From: Vibrio breoganii
GTDB lineage: Bacteria; Pseudomonadota; Gammaproteobacteria; Enterobacterales; Vibrionaceae
Direction of reading: 5' to 3'
Length of the DNA: 64,000 nt
NCBI RefSeq assembly: GCF_001677275.1
Contig: NZ_CP016178.1
Location: 558,001 to 622,000 of the forward strand
Position numbers and translations under genes: made by a program. Below, piece by piece: positions 44,294-54,404 of this stretch. The notes beneath the pieces are model-generated. The model had not been told where the DNA came from and made no database searches. It worked only from the letters and a program-made list of their open reading frames with translations. Every line of letters begins with the position of its first letter. Positions within the stretch are counted from its first letter, which is position 1.

Positions 44294-44341
44294 TATCTTT
44301 CCAGAAAGATAATAAGTGGATATTATCTTCCTGGCAAGATA
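44294..44341. promoter_or_regulatory. Pair of MarR-type operators
   Basis: Two 18-bp palindromes of the form TATCTT-N6-AAGATA at 44294-44311 and 44324-44341. Their centres are 30 bp apart (about three helical turns), in the 97-bp gap between the divergent bcr-like and MarR genes. Both outer arms are perfect while the central six bases differ, which argues that the arms are what is recognised. Confidence 0.8.
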
Positions 44342-44378
44342 TATTTCAATCATTAGCAATCACAATGAGTTGGCGAGT

Positions 44379-44870
44379 ATGTCTAAACAAGAAAGCCTAG
44401 AAACAATTTTAAAGCTTGGAAGAGCCAACTGGCCGGAGGCGTTCGATAACTTTAGGCCTACGATCCTTATGATTCATCGAATACACAGCCATTTAGATGA
44501 TGACTTAGGAGACATCATTGCTGTACATGATCTGCAAAAAGCAGACTTCGGCATATTGATGACTTTAAGACGCAGCGGTGAACCCTATTGTTTATCACCT
44601 ACCGATTTGTATCGCTCAATGCTATTCAGTTCTGGCGGGCTAACTAAAGTCCTCAGTCGCGTTGAAAAAGCAGGTTTAGTTGAGCGACTGGAAAATCCGC
44701 AGGATGGACGCAGCAAACTGGTTAAATTGACCGTTACTGGACGCAAACTCATCGAACAGGTGGCGCTTACATTGCACCAACAGGAGCAGCGCCAATTAGA
44801 TGTTTTAACGGCAGAAGAAAAACAGCAATTGGAGCAGCTTTTAAATAAAGTGTTGGGGCAGTGGGAATGA
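44379..44870 (+). CDS. MarR-family repressor
   Basis: 163 residues from the ATG at 44379 (MSKQESLETILKLGRANWPE); an upstream in-frame ATG at 44316 would run through the operators. Winged HTH: LTPTDLYRSMLF-type recognition region (LSPTDLYRSMLFSSGGLTKVLSRVEKAGLVERLENPQDGRSKLVKLT). Likely controls itself and the divergent efflux gene through the two palindromes between them. The ligand is unknown. Confidence 0.9.
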   Translation: MSKQESLETILKLGRANWPEAFDNFRPTILMIHRIHSHLDDDLGDIIAVHDLQKADFGILMTLRRSGEPYCLSPTDLYRSMLFSSGGLTKVLSRVEKAGLVERLENPQDGRSKLVKLTVTGRKLIEQVALTLHQQEQRQLDVLTAEEKQQLEQLLNKVLGQWE

Positions 44871-45149
44871 AGGCTGTGCGTTGCCCAGATAGGACAGCAC
44901 AAAAAGAGTTTTGATGGAAAAAGTGAATTGAATGAGGGCTTTTGTACTGGTTCTAAGGCTTCATATGTCGAGTTTTGATATAAAACCTAAAGGCTAATGT
45001 CTGCCCTCGGCTATTCCTTGCTTTTACCCTAGCAAACTCACTTTTGCCCCGAAATGAGTTGCGCCTCAAAGTTCAAATAATGGTGCTTTGTTAGCTTTGA
45101 CATACCAAAAGTAATGAGTGGCAAAAGGCAAGACCTGACCCTAGACAGT

Positions 45150-45310
45150 TGTAATTTTACCGAAGCGAAACACTCAATAACGGATTACATTGTTGGCTAT
45201 TACAGTAAAACCAGGCCGCATAGTCATAACAATGGATTAAGTCCGAACGCAGCTGAGAGAAAATATAAAATCGGCTACTAAACCGTGGCCAAATTTACTT
45301 GACCACTACA
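45150..45310 (+). mobile_element. Remnant of an IS3-family element (3' end)
   Basis: The plus strand encodes the last part of an OrfB (ITDYIVGYYSKTRPHSHNNG, then LSPNAAERKYKIGY and stop), followed by an inverted repeat ending GACCACTACA at 45310. The end resembles the IS at 33739-34996, but the protein differs, so it is a related element. The left part is missing; where the fragment begins is uncertain. The preceding 280 bp (44871-45149) hold nothing I recognise. Confidence 0.75.
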
Positions 45311-45318
45311 ATCCATTA

Positions 45319-45504
45319 ATGCCGTTAGCTGAGGCGTGTGAAGAGATTACAGAATATAAGTTAATGAGGGTAAAGGGTGTTGACCCTCAACAGCATCGGC
45401 AAGAAGCAGTTGCCAGTGCTATCGAGGCTGCTAATGAGGATAAATGGGAAGAGCATTGCAGCACTTACCTAGTTCAAGACATGGTCGAACACTATGTAAC
45501 TTGA
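45319..45504 (+). CDS. Hypothetical short frame next to an IS end
   Basis: 61 residues (MPLAEACEEITEYKLMRVKG and on), acidic, starting 8 bp from the IS end with no ribosome binding site. It may be the 3' part of a gene whose start was lost with the IS. No family recognised. Confidence 0.3.
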   Translation: MPLAEACEEITEYKLMRVKGVDPQQHRQEAVASAIEAANEDKWEEHCSTYLVQDMVEHYVT

Positions 45505-45641
45505 AATTGTGAGTTACTTGATCTTAACTAGGAGTGTACCCATCAAGACTTGAATGGCTGGATACCGTTTGCCTTTGCTCATAAACACCTCTCATAGAGT
45601 TACATTTTAACGCTATTAAGTGATCCAATTCTCGTGTAGTA

Positions 45642-45985
45642 ACGCAAGATCTATATTAATAAGACCGCAAAAGACGGTACGCAGGGCTGGTCTGTTACCC
45701 GCAGTAATGTGGATCAGGTCAACGAGATAATGAAACTTCTAGATAATGGTTTAAGAGAAGGGGCAATTGGTGTAGGCGCCGCTTATATGGCACAAGGTTT
45801 AACAACTTATGAGCAGTTTGAAGCACAACGAGTTGCCTCTCGTTACGGACGTCTTACCGCTGTACATAACCGCCTTCACCTCAGTTCCGAGACACCTACT
45901 GAAGCACAGATAGGTTTTGATGAGGTTTTCGCCAATGCGCTCATACTTAATGCCCCACTTTTGTTGTGTCATGATAACGACTTTC
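45642..45985 (+). pseudogene. Fragment of an N-acyl-D-amino-acid deacylase
   Basis: The open frame encodes about 115 residues with strong D-aminoacylase features: KDGTQGWSVTRSNVDQVNEI, GLREGAIGVGAAYMAQGLTTYEQFEAQRVASRYGRLTAVH, RLHLSSETPTEAQIGFDEVF and APLLLCHDNDF. The family is a zinc amidohydrolase that cleaves N-acyl-D-amino acids; the N-terminal third and the C-terminus, including most metal ligands, are absent. The frame continues without a stop through about 180 bp of unrelated sequence into the beta-lactamase-like gene, but this long frame is not a natural fusion. Confidence 0.75.
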
Positions 45986-46167
45986 GAGCCCGTATCCGTG
46001 GAGGCCTGGGGACAAAGTTTCATGACCGGCACACGCACCTGGAAGGTAGTGAATTCGCAGAGCCTGCTCAGGATCGATCAGGCAACGTTCCGTCTGCTAA
46101 AGACTCGCTTTTCTGGGGGATTCAAGACCGAAACACACTGCCGGCAACCAAATCGAGGGTTAGTAAC

Positions 46168-47091
46168 ATGAAGAGAATTTTTATAAGCATTCAACCAAAG
46201 CAGGTCGAGGCAATTACCGCTCCTTTGGTCGGGCGGGTGGGCTTCGCCGCCCAGCTCATCGGCAGCGATAAGATCATTGCATATAACGGAGACATGACTT
46301 TCCCGATGGCGAGTACCTACAAGGTGCCCGCCGCGGTAACCTTACTCAAAAGGGTAGAAGCGGGTGAGGTCAAACTTGATGACATGGTGGAGCTGCATCT
46401 TGACGACATGGTTGCTGGCGACAATGTGATTGCCGAGAATTTCGTGCACCCCGGTCTGCAGCTTTCGGTCGCCAATCTGATCGAGCCAATGATCACGATG
46501 AGTGACAACACCGCGGCGGACTTCGTTATCTCGCTCGCCGGCGGACCCAAGGCGATCACTGACGCAATGCGGAAGCTCGGGATCAAGGATATGCGCATCG
46601 ATCGGAATATAAAGGATCTTTTCAGGGACGTGCTCGGCATGGATAGTCCGGCAACCGTGGCTGCGGTTGAGGAATTCATGCAGAGTAATCCCGAGATGGT
46701 CACGCAGCTCGTTATGTTTCCGAAAAACCCGAAGTACGAGGCGGATCCGCGCGATCAGTCCACCCCCTTCGCGATGCTTGACCTTCTCATGAAAATCGAC
46801 AGCGCAACTGCGATCAGCGAAGATTCTCGCGACTTCCTCATCGCGAGCATGTCGCGCACGCGAACGGGCGCTGGCCGGATCAAGGGGCTTCTGCCGCGCG
46901 GCACTCCCGTGGCGCACAAGACAGGAACCGCCACCGGGGTCGCGAACGACGTCGGCTATGTCACGCTTCCAGACGGTCGCCGTTTTGCCATCGCGATCTA
47001 CACGGCGTCGAGCGACACGCCGATGGCCGACCGCGACCGTGCGGTCGCCGAAGTTGCGCGGACGCTCTACGACTACTTTGCCACCAACTGA
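46168..47091 (+). CDS. Class A beta-lactamase-like serine hydrolase, GC-richer
   Basis: 307 residues from the ATG at 46168. Class A landmarks in order: S49-T-Y-K52 (SxxK), S112-D-N114 (SDN), K251-T-G253 (KTG), plus TPFAMLDLL and the C-terminal VGYVTLPDGRRFAIAIYT. The omega-loop is abnormal: where class A enzymes read RxDRWEPELN, this one reads RIDRNIKDLF, so the general-base Glu166 and Asn170 are not at their places. There is no signal peptide; the first dozen residues (MKRIFISIQPKQ) look like a replacement of the original export signal. From about 46200 codon use is visibly GC-richer than the neighbours, a sign of transfer. Could be a non-beta-lactam serine hydrolase or a deacylation-defective binder. 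Confidence 0.78.
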   Translation: MKRIFISIQPKQVEAITAPLVGRVGFAAQLIGSDKIIAYNGDMTFPMASTYKVPAAVTLLKRVEAGEVKLDDMVELHLDDMVAGDNVIAENFVHPGLQLSVANLIEPMITMSDNTAADFVISLAGGPKAITDAMRKLGIKDMRIDRNIKDLFRDVLGMDSPATVAAVEEFMQSNPEMVTQLVMFPKNPKYEADPRDQSTPFAMLDLLMKIDSATAISEDSRDFLIASMSRTRTGAGRIKGLLPRGTPVAHKTGTATGVANDVGYVTLPDGRRFAIAIYTASSDTPMADRDRAVAEVARTLYDYFATN

Positions 47092-47218
47092 CCGATCGAG
47101 AGATCGCCAAAAACATAAAGGAGGACTTAGCCCGATCTATGCAGAAAGAGAATGCTGTCGCGGACTGGGTCAAATTTATATTTTATAGAAGCTAACACTG
47201 TTAAGGAAAATTTCAAAT

Positions 47219-48382
47219 ATGGACAACAAATCTGAAATCGAACCAAGTAATGATAAAGCGACAAAGTCAGGTGCACCAAAATTACCAGAATTTGAAATAA
47301 AAGATTATTCAAAAATCCCTCAACGAACACACAAATATCCTGCATCTGAACGTGCAAAAAAAATTGTTCGAGATTCTATGGCTATTGACAGCCTTTTTTC
47401 CGGTCTTTGGCCCTCTCAATGGTCTTCACCTGAAGCACCAGAATTCCATGATGAAATGGACAAGTGCAAAGCCGCTGGATTCAAGGTACTAGCAGCATGT
47501 CCTTCCGCAGACTCGTTAGATGCCTCGGTTGAAGGCATTATGAAAGGCGCTCAGTTCTACCTAAGCAAAATGAAAGAACGCCCAGACGACTATATGATGA
47601 TCCGCACTACCAAAGATATTGATGAAGCGGTAAAACAAAACAAATTGGGTATTTACTTCACTCACCAAGGTACTCAAATATTTGGTGGTGATGTTGATCG
47701 CGTAGGACTATGGCGTGAGATGGGCTATGGTTACTGTTTATTGGCATATAATCAACGTAATGATGTGGGTGATGGCTGCTTCGAAATTGAGAACCGTGGT
47801 CTAACTGAATATGGAAAAAAACTTGTCGACGCTTATAACCGATACGGTATGCCTGTTGATGTAAGCCATACTGGCGAACGAACCTCCTTAGATGCGATTG
47901 AACGCAGTAGCCAACCTGTCATTTCTTCGCATTCAGGTGCGAAAGCCATTGCCGATTATCAGAGAAGCCTTTCTGACGCTGTGATTAAAGGTGTTGCGGC
48001 AACCGGTGGGGTTTGCTCAATAAATATGGTGGCTGCCTTTATGGATACATCTAACCCAGATATATTGACGACTGAACAATTATTTCGACATATTGATTAT
48101 ATGGTCAACTTAGTCGGTATAGACCACGTTGGCTTCGGTTCAGACTATATCCCGAACATCAATTTTACAGCGTCTATTATTCAAACACCAATGGGGCAGA
48201 ACGTATTCCCTGATGGTGGCTATAGTGCCGCTGTAGGAGCAAAAGGGTTTCCTACCCCAGCACCATATCAAATTGTTGCAGCTCTAATTGATACCATGCT
48301 TGAAAATGGATACTCAGAAGAAGACTGCAGCAAGTTCTTAGGTGGCAACATGTACCGAGTATTTGATCAAGTCTGGGTATAA
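47219..48382 (+). CDS. Peptidase M19 (membrane-dipeptidase) family protein
   Basis: 387 residues. The second half of the M19 barrel is well kept: VDVSHTGERTSLDAIERSSQPVISSHSGAKAI, with H217 and H238 spaced 21 apart exactly like the two metal His of renal dipeptidase, then DHVGFGSDYIP. The first-metal ligands are missing: the usual HxD after IDxH is L59 and S61 (AIDSLFSG), and the bridging Glu position falls on H149-Q150. No signal peptide. M19 enzymes cleave dipeptides, often with a D-residue, and renal dipeptidase also opens carbapenems. It follows the beta-lactamase-like gene by 127 bp, with AAGGAAAA before its ATG. Confidence 0.82.
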   Translation: MDNKSEIEPSNDKATKSGAPKLPEFEIKDYSKIPQRTHKYPASERAKKIVRDSMAIDSLFSGLWPSQWSSPEAPEFHDEMDKCKAAGFKVLAACPSADSLDASVEGIMKGAQFYLSKMKERPDDYMMIRTTKDIDEAVKQNKLGIYFTHQGTQIFGGDVDRVGLWREMGYGYCLLAYNQRNDVGDGCFEIENRGLTEYGKKLVDAYNRYGMPVDVSHTGERTSLDAIERSSQPVISSHSGAKAIADYQRSLSDAVIKGVAATGGVCSINMVAAFMDTSNPDILTTEQLFRHIDYMVNLVGIDHVGFGSDYIPNINFTASIIQTPMGQNVFPDGGYSAAVGAKGFPTPAPYQIVAALIDTMLENGYSEEDCSKFLGGNMYRVFDQVWV

Positions 48383-48409
48383 GAAGTTTATTAAATTTAC
48401 TCAATAATT

Positions 48410-48445
48410 AGCACTTCTAACATCTCGTTTAGAAGTGCTTTTTTA
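48410..48445 (+). terminator. Rho-independent terminator of the M19 gene
   Basis: Perfect 10-bp stem AGCACTTCTA/TAGAAGTGCT with a 10-nt loop and six Ts, 28 bp after the stop codon. The group II intron begins 53 bp further on. Confidence 0.92.
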
Positions 48446-48497
48446 ATCGCTTCGAATGAGACTGCAGTTTATGACTGCTCCTAACTTGTTATTGTCC

Positions 48498-49306
48498 GTG
48501 CGACCTGAAGTCGTATGAAGCGTTGTTCACCACGAAGAGTGAACCATCTGTACCACCAGATGCCCCTAGGAGCCTGAATAAAGCAGCGGCTCTGACAATG
48601 TAACGAAGCTTGGTCGTTAAACTGAGCGGGAACGGAATCGTGAGAGGACGTTTCTCCTGACAACCACAAGTTGGGTGAGTGCTAGGGGGTCAATATGATG
48701 AATGTAATGTGAATCCATTTAAGGCGCGTTATACGATGAAGCAGCGGAAGTGGTTAATACGCTGTAGCCAAAAGGCAACGAGAGTCGGAAAGAGATTGGA
48801 CAATACTCTTTCGTGGTCATTGCACTCTCCGCACCATTGTGGGCATCTAAGTTGACATTTTACGCGACATACGGAACAGGGTAAGCCTGTATATCTCCCT
48901 ATGGGAAAGCAACCTGTGAAGGTTGCCGATAGGTGTGCAGGTAAAGGAGGTTAGAAAAAGCGAATGCTACTTTGTAATGAAGTAGATACAGGTTTATATC
49001 TGGCGCGAAAGCGAGCTGACTTCTAACTGGTCTCCCGTTGCGAGATAGCTTGAAGAACTTTATTAAAGAAGAAAAGCAAATGATGATTTCGAATGAAATC
49101 AGTGCGTCTTCTGACAACGAACCGTGGTTTCTTATTCGTTAAGTGGTCATTGGGGCAGTTTTAAAGCTTTGAGTGTGTATCGCAAAGGTAATTTTGTTAC
49201 TGGGTGCTTAACGGTGCCTTTGTGGAGGCTTGAGCCGTATGCAGTGAAAGTTGCACGTACGGTTCTGAGGAGGGTGGCACCTGGTAACAGGTGCCGTCTA
49301 TCCGAC
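48498..49306 (+). mobile_element. Group II intron without maturase gene
   Basis: The element starts GTGCGACCTGAAG, a typical group II 5' end, and contains a perfect 34-nt domain V (49232-49265: GAGCCG...CGGTTC with the GTGAAAG loop region), followed by a domain VI hairpin (CACCTGGTAACAGGTG) and the end CCGAC. About 730 nt of structured sequence lie before domain V, enough for domains I-III. Domain IV holds no reverse transcriptase; only short meaningless frames remain. It could splice if maturase is supplied in trans. The collapsed intron at 58054-58823 belongs to the same type. Confidence 0.85.
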
Positions 49307-49547
49307 AGAGACGTTTCAGCGAATGTCGTAATTCGCCTTTGCCCCAAAGACATTCAGAGTAAATACTCATTTATACCTTGTTAATATGAACTTGCCCGAC
49401 TAAAAGTTATCCGAATTCCCCCTTGAAATAACGCACTTATAGAGGCTGCGTCATGCTAGGGTAAACCGGCTGTTGGACGTCTAATTAGTGCTATACAAAT
49501 GCAGCAAGCAAATGTAGCTTAAGAGTTTAGTCTGTTCGCGAACTTGA

Positions 49548-49844
49548 AGCCTATATTACATCACTGAAAATTCGCTACCGTTTATCATGCTTCATGGCGA
49601 TTTAGATAAACCAGTACCACTAGATCAAAGTGAGTTACTCAAGCAATTATTAGACAAGTACGGTGTAGAGAATCAACTTTTTGTTGAACAAGGTGTTGGT
49701 CACAGTGCTCCGGTCTTTGATACTGAAAAGTGTGTGTCAGAAGTTGTTTATTTTGTCCGAGCGCACCTCCTTCCTCAAACCTTCGAAAAGCCTTCAATGT
49801 GCACGATATATTATTTTTCGCCCATTAATCACTTTCACGCGTGA
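49548..49844 (+). pseudogene. C-terminal remnant of an alpha/beta hydrolase
   Basis: The frame opens after a TGA at 49545 and reads ITENSLPFIMLHGDLDKPVP, then QSELLKQLLDKYGVENQLFVEQGVGHSAPVF. This is the end of an alpha/beta hydrolase: HGDLDKPVP with the acid residue, and GVGHS with the catalytic His. The nucleophile-bearing part is missing, and the last 30 codons look unrelated. The 240 bp between the intron and this fragment hold nothing I can name. Confidence 0.65.
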
Positions 49845-50008
49845 CGAAGTTATCATAATTACGCATTTTCGGTAACGTTCCCGAGGGTGTCGAGCTATCA
49901 TCCTCCCAGATACAAAAGTGAAGTAATCAACACGACTGATTTCTATTTCTTCTTCGATATAGAGCCTATACATCAAAAGTATAAGCCGAAATGCGCTTAC
50001 GAATTATT

Positions 50009-50024
50009 TTGGGAACGTTTGCAT
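50009..50024 (+). promoter_or_regulatory. ScrR operator before the porin gene
   Basis: TTGGGAACGTTTGCAT fits the palindrome TTGnnAACGTTnnCAA seen also before scrA and scrR. It is 33 bp upstream of the porin ATG. LacI-family proteins typically bind such CG-centred palindromes. Confidence 0.75.
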
Positions 50025-50042
50025 ACAATCCAAAACAATTAA

Positions 50043-51431
<1,389 letters not shown>

Positions 51432-51490
51432 TTACCTGATATATTGTTTAGGTAGAGAGTGTTAATCATGATGTGATAGTCGCATCATCA

Positions 51491-51534
51491 AATGCCAACC
51501 TTATCGTTTCAACTCGAAGGTTGGCATTTTTTAT
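51491..51534. terminator. Terminator between porin gene and scrR
   Basis: Stem AATGCCAACCTT/AAGGTTGGCATT with a 14-nt loop and a T-run on the plus strand. It stands between the convergent porin and scrR genes and can serve both. Confidence 0.85.
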
Positions 51535-51565
51535 CTTGGGATAACCTGATCTTTGAAATAAATTG

Positions 51566-52552
51566 CTAGCAAGACTCTCGGTCAATAGTGGTGAAGGTCA
51601 ACACCATCTTACTCATTTCAAAGCCTTTTTTCTCAATACGGTCGAGTAGCAGCTTGGCTCCATTTTCTCCCGCTTTATCAAACGCATAGTTAAACGTAGA
51701 CAGCGTTGGTGTGCATACTGAAGCAAGTTCATCGTCACCCACGCCGAGTACCAAGACATCCTTTCCTGGAATGAGTCCAGCTTCCTGAATGGCTCTGATC
51801 GCACCGATTGCGATACGGTCAGTTGCGCAGAACAGGCCATCGAGCTTGGTGTGCTCTTTTAGAGACTGTTTAGCCAGTTGGTAACCTGACTCTATGGTGA
51901 AGTCGCCACGGGCGTGAAATTGCAGTGTGAGGTCGTTAAATTGAAGCGATTGAGCGAAGCCTTCCGATCTCATCTTATCAACCGCAATATCATCGCCTTG
52001 CACGCCGATGAATCCCATATGCTTACAACCTTTCGCTATGAGGCGGTTGCCCGCTTCAAACCCTACGCGAGTGTCGTCGTGCACAATGCTTGGGATGTTA
52101 AACATTGACCCGTCTTGACCAACCAATACTACCGGCACAGCAGAGCTTTGAATCGCTTTGACTAATTTGTTGTCGAGGTGGGTCGCGTACAGGATGATAC
52201 CTTCAACGCGTTTTTGGTTAAATATCTGAATATATTCAAGTTCTTTATGGTGTGTTTGGTGTGTGCTCGCTAATAAAACATGCTTGCCCGCTTGCTCTAA
52301 GATGGCGGTTAAACCATCGACACCCTGAGAGGTTGCGTGGGAAGAAACCCTAGGAACAATCACGCCAACCAGGTTGGTTTTTTGAGACTTTAAGTCTTTA
52401 GCAACTTGGTTTGGGAGATAGCCACACTCTTCAACCGCTTTACGTACCTTCACCTTGGTTGCGTCTTTTACGCCATACTCATCGTTGATTACTCTTGAGA
52501 CCGTCGACTTGGAAACTCCAGCGAGACGAGCGACATCATGAAGACTAGCCAT
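51566..52552 (-). CDS. scrR: LacI-family sucrose repressor
   Basis: 328 residues. LacI-type DNA-binding head SLHDVARLAGVSKSTVSRVINDEYGVKDATKVKVRKAVEECGYLPN at 3-48 with hinge helix residues (NQVAKDLKSQKTNLVGVIVP), then a periplasmic-binding-protein-like sensor domain. It is flanked by the porin and scrAKB, and operators of one type lie before all three transcription units, including its own (52581). Expected to release DNA on binding fructose or a sucrose-derived sugar. Confidence 0.9.
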   Translation of the reverse strand: MASLHDVARLAGVSKSTVSRVINDEYGVKDATKVKVRKAVEECGYLPNQVAKDLKSQKTNLVGVIVPRVSSHATSQGVDGLTAILEQAGKHVLLASTHQTHHKELEYIQIFNQKRVEGIILYATHLDNKLVKAIQSSAVPVVLVGQDGSMFNIPSIVHDDTRVGFEAGNRLIAKGCKHMGFIGVQGDDIAVDKMRSEGFAQSLQFNDLTLQFHARGDFTIESGYQLAKQSLKEHTKLDGLFCATDRIAIGAIRAIQEAGLIPGKDVLVLGVGDDELASVCTPTLSTFNYAFDKAGENGAKLLLDRIEKKGFEMSKMVLTFTTIDRESC

Positions 52553-52580
52553 TATTCATTATCCATTTGTATTTTTAGTT

Positions 52581-52596
52581 TTGGGATTGTTTGCAA
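52581..52596 (-). promoter_or_regulatory. ScrR operator before scrR (autoregulation)
   Basis: TTGGGATTGTTTGCAA, two bases off the palindrome at the centre (ATTGTT instead of AACGTT), 28 bp upstream of the scrR ATG. A weaker site here is usual for autoregulated repressors. Confidence 0.65.
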
Positions 52597-52731
52597 ACAG
52601 AGCATCAAATTTACCTGTTATTAGGAGATTTTAACCCTGTTTTCTTATCCTAGGGAGATAATTTGAAGATCATTCTCACAGTATTGAGCCGTTATCTTTG
52701 ATCATTTGTTATTTCTAGGCAAAAATTTGTT

Positions 52732-52747
52732 TTGCAAACGTTCCCAA
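52732..52747 (+). promoter_or_regulatory. ScrR operator before scrA
   Basis: TTGCAAACGTTCCCAA, the full palindrome TTGnnAACGTTnnCAA, 39 bp upstream of the scrA ATG. Confidence 0.78.
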
Positions 52748-52786
52748 GAATTCAAAAACTCAAATGATAATCCAATGGGGTATGTA

Positions 52787-54226
52787 ATGAATTATCCAAA
52801 AATAGCAAAAGAGCTGCTTTCTCTATTAGGTGGTAAAAGTAATATCACCGCACTCGCACACTGTGCGACTCGTCTGCGTCTTGCGGTTGCAGACCAAGAT
52901 AAAATTGATGAACAGGCGATTGATAACCTAGAAGGGGTTAAGGGCCAGTTTAAAGTAGCAGGTCAATATCAGATCATCTTTGGCTCAGGTATCGTAAACC
53001 AAGTTTATGCTGAGCTGGCTAAGCTGACTGAAATGACGGAAATGTCGACCAACGATGTGGCGTCTGCAGGTGCTGACAACCAAAATATCCTGCAACGCGC
53101 AGTGAAAGGTCTGTCTGATATTTTTGTACCAATCATTCCGGCGATTGTTGCCGGTGGTCTTTTGATGGGTATCTACAACCTATTGACGGCTCAAGGCTTG
53201 TTCATTGATGGCAAATCTTTAATCGACGCTAATCCGGGGTTGACCGATTTAGCAAACATGATCAATACATTTGCTAATGCTCCTTTTGTGTACTTACCTA
53301 TTTTATTAGCATTTTCAGCGAGTAAGAAGTTTGGTGGTAACCCATACCTTGGCGCGGCTTTAGGTATGTTGATGGTTCACCCAGACTTGCTTAACGGCTG
53401 GGGTTTCGGTGGCGCATCGGTGTCGGGCAGCATTCCAGTTTGGAACATTCTAGGCTTCGAAATCGAGAAAGTGGGTTATCAAGGTTCAGTACTGCCCGTT
53501 CTTGTTTCTGCATTTATTCTAGCGAAAGTTGAGCTTGGCCTACGTAAAGTTATTCCTTCGGTTCTGGATAACTTGCTAACGCCGCTACTGGCTATTTTCG
53601 TGACTGGCCTACTGACATTCACGGTTGTGGGTCCATTTACACGTGATATCGGTTTCCTACTGGGTGACGGTCTTAACTGGCTATACAACAGCGCTGGCTT
53701 CATTGGTGGTGCGGTGTTTGGTTTGATTTATGCGCCGTTCGTTATTACTGGTATGCATCATAGCTTTATTGCTATTGAAACTCAGCTGCTTGCGGATATC
53801 GCAACGACTGGCGGTACGTTCATCTTCCCTATCGCGGCGATGTCTAACGTGTCACAAGGTGCAGCGGCGCTGGCGGTTGGTTTCATGAGCAAAGATAAGA
53901 AAATGAAAGGTATCGCGATTCCTTCTGGCGTGACCGGTTTGCTTGGTATTACTGAGCCTGCAATGTTCGGTGTGAACTTGAAGCTTCGCTACCCATTCAT
54001 TGCTGCGGTTTGTGCTGCTGCGGTTTCAAGCGCGTTTATCACCATGTTCAATGTGAAAGCACAAGCACTGGGTGCCGCGGGTATTCCTGGCATCATCTCA
54101 ATATCGCCAGAAAAAATTGGCTACTACGTGGTAGGTATGATTATCGCGTTCGTGGCTGCCTTTGCTCTGACCGTTGTTTTAGGTTTGCGTGAGAGCAGCA
54201 AACAAAACATTAAAGCAACAGCTTAA
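52787..54226 (+). CDS. scrA: Sucrose-specific PTS enzyme IIBC
   Basis: 479 residues from the ATG at 52787 (MNYPKIAKELLSLLGGKSNI); the frame is open upstream, but that part holds the operator. IIB domain with the phosphorylated Cys26 in ALAHCATRLRL; IIC domain with eight or more helices and GITEPAMFGVNLKLRYP. It imports sucrose as sucrose-6-phosphate across the inner membrane. No IIA domain is present, so it depends on the glucose IIA (Crr), as usual for ScrA. First gene of scrA-scrK-scrB. Confidence 0.94.
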   Translation: MNYPKIAKELLSLLGGKSNITALAHCATRLRLAVADQDKIDEQAIDNLEGVKGQFKVAGQYQIIFGSGIVNQVYAELAKLTEMTEMSTNDVASAGADNQNILQRAVKGLSDIFVPIIPAIVAGGLLMGIYNLLTAQGLFIDGKSLIDANPGLTDLANMINTFANAPFVYLPILLAFSASKKFGGNPYLGAALGMLMVHPDLLNGWGFGGASVSGSIPVWNILGFEIEKVGYQGSVLPVLVSAFILAKVELGLRKVIPSVLDNLLTPLLAIFVTGLLTFTVVGPFTRDIGFLLGDGLNWLYNSAGFIGGAVFGLIYAPFVITGMHHSFIAIETQLLADIATTGGTFIFPIAAMSNVSQGAAALAVGFMSKDKKMKGIAIPSGVTGLLGITEPAMFGVNLKLRYPFIAAVCAAAVSSAFITMFNVKAQALGAAGIPGIISISPEKIGYYVVGMIIAFVAAFALTVVLGLRESSKQNIKATA

Positions 54227-54238
54227 CGTTTATCCCTA

Positions 54239-54262
54239 GAAGTGAAGCCCCCTTTTCACTTC
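54239..54262 (+). repeat. Intercistronic hairpin between scrA and scrK
   Basis: GAAGTGAA/TTCACTTC stem with an 8-nt pyrimidine-rich loop, 12 bp after the scrA stop codon and without a T-run after it. Such structures often set the ratio of upstream to downstream message. Confidence 0.6.
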
Positions 54263-54404
54263 ATTTCCTAAGCTTTGGGGTGCTAGCTAGGTGATTTGGC
54301 TTAGCTAGCCTTTTTATATTTTTACATGACAGCATGAAGTGTCACCTTGCTTTTGGTTGCTACTGCTTTCGGTTGTCATGATTTTAAGTTTTAAGGTAAG
54401 AAAG

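Noticed and set aside
44930..45149. Possible regulatory RNA or repeat behind the MarR gene
   Set aside because: Some similarity in short TTTGCCCCGAAA-type words to 61770 and 49340, but too short to support a repeat family.
45709..47091. A single 460-codon frame starting with GTG that joins D-aminoacylase and beta-lactamase-like sequences
   Set aside because: The parts have different origin and base composition, the aminoacylase part lacks both ends, and about 180 bp between them fit neither family. The frame stays open by chance; the real gene most likely starts at 46168.
46168..47091. Acquired resistance gene cassette
   Set aside because: No attC, no integrase, no export signal and no Glu166; resistance cannot be claimed from the sequence.
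49124..49384. Short coding frames inside 48498-49384
   Set aside because: They lie across domains IV-VI of the group II intron, whose RNA structure explains the sequence.
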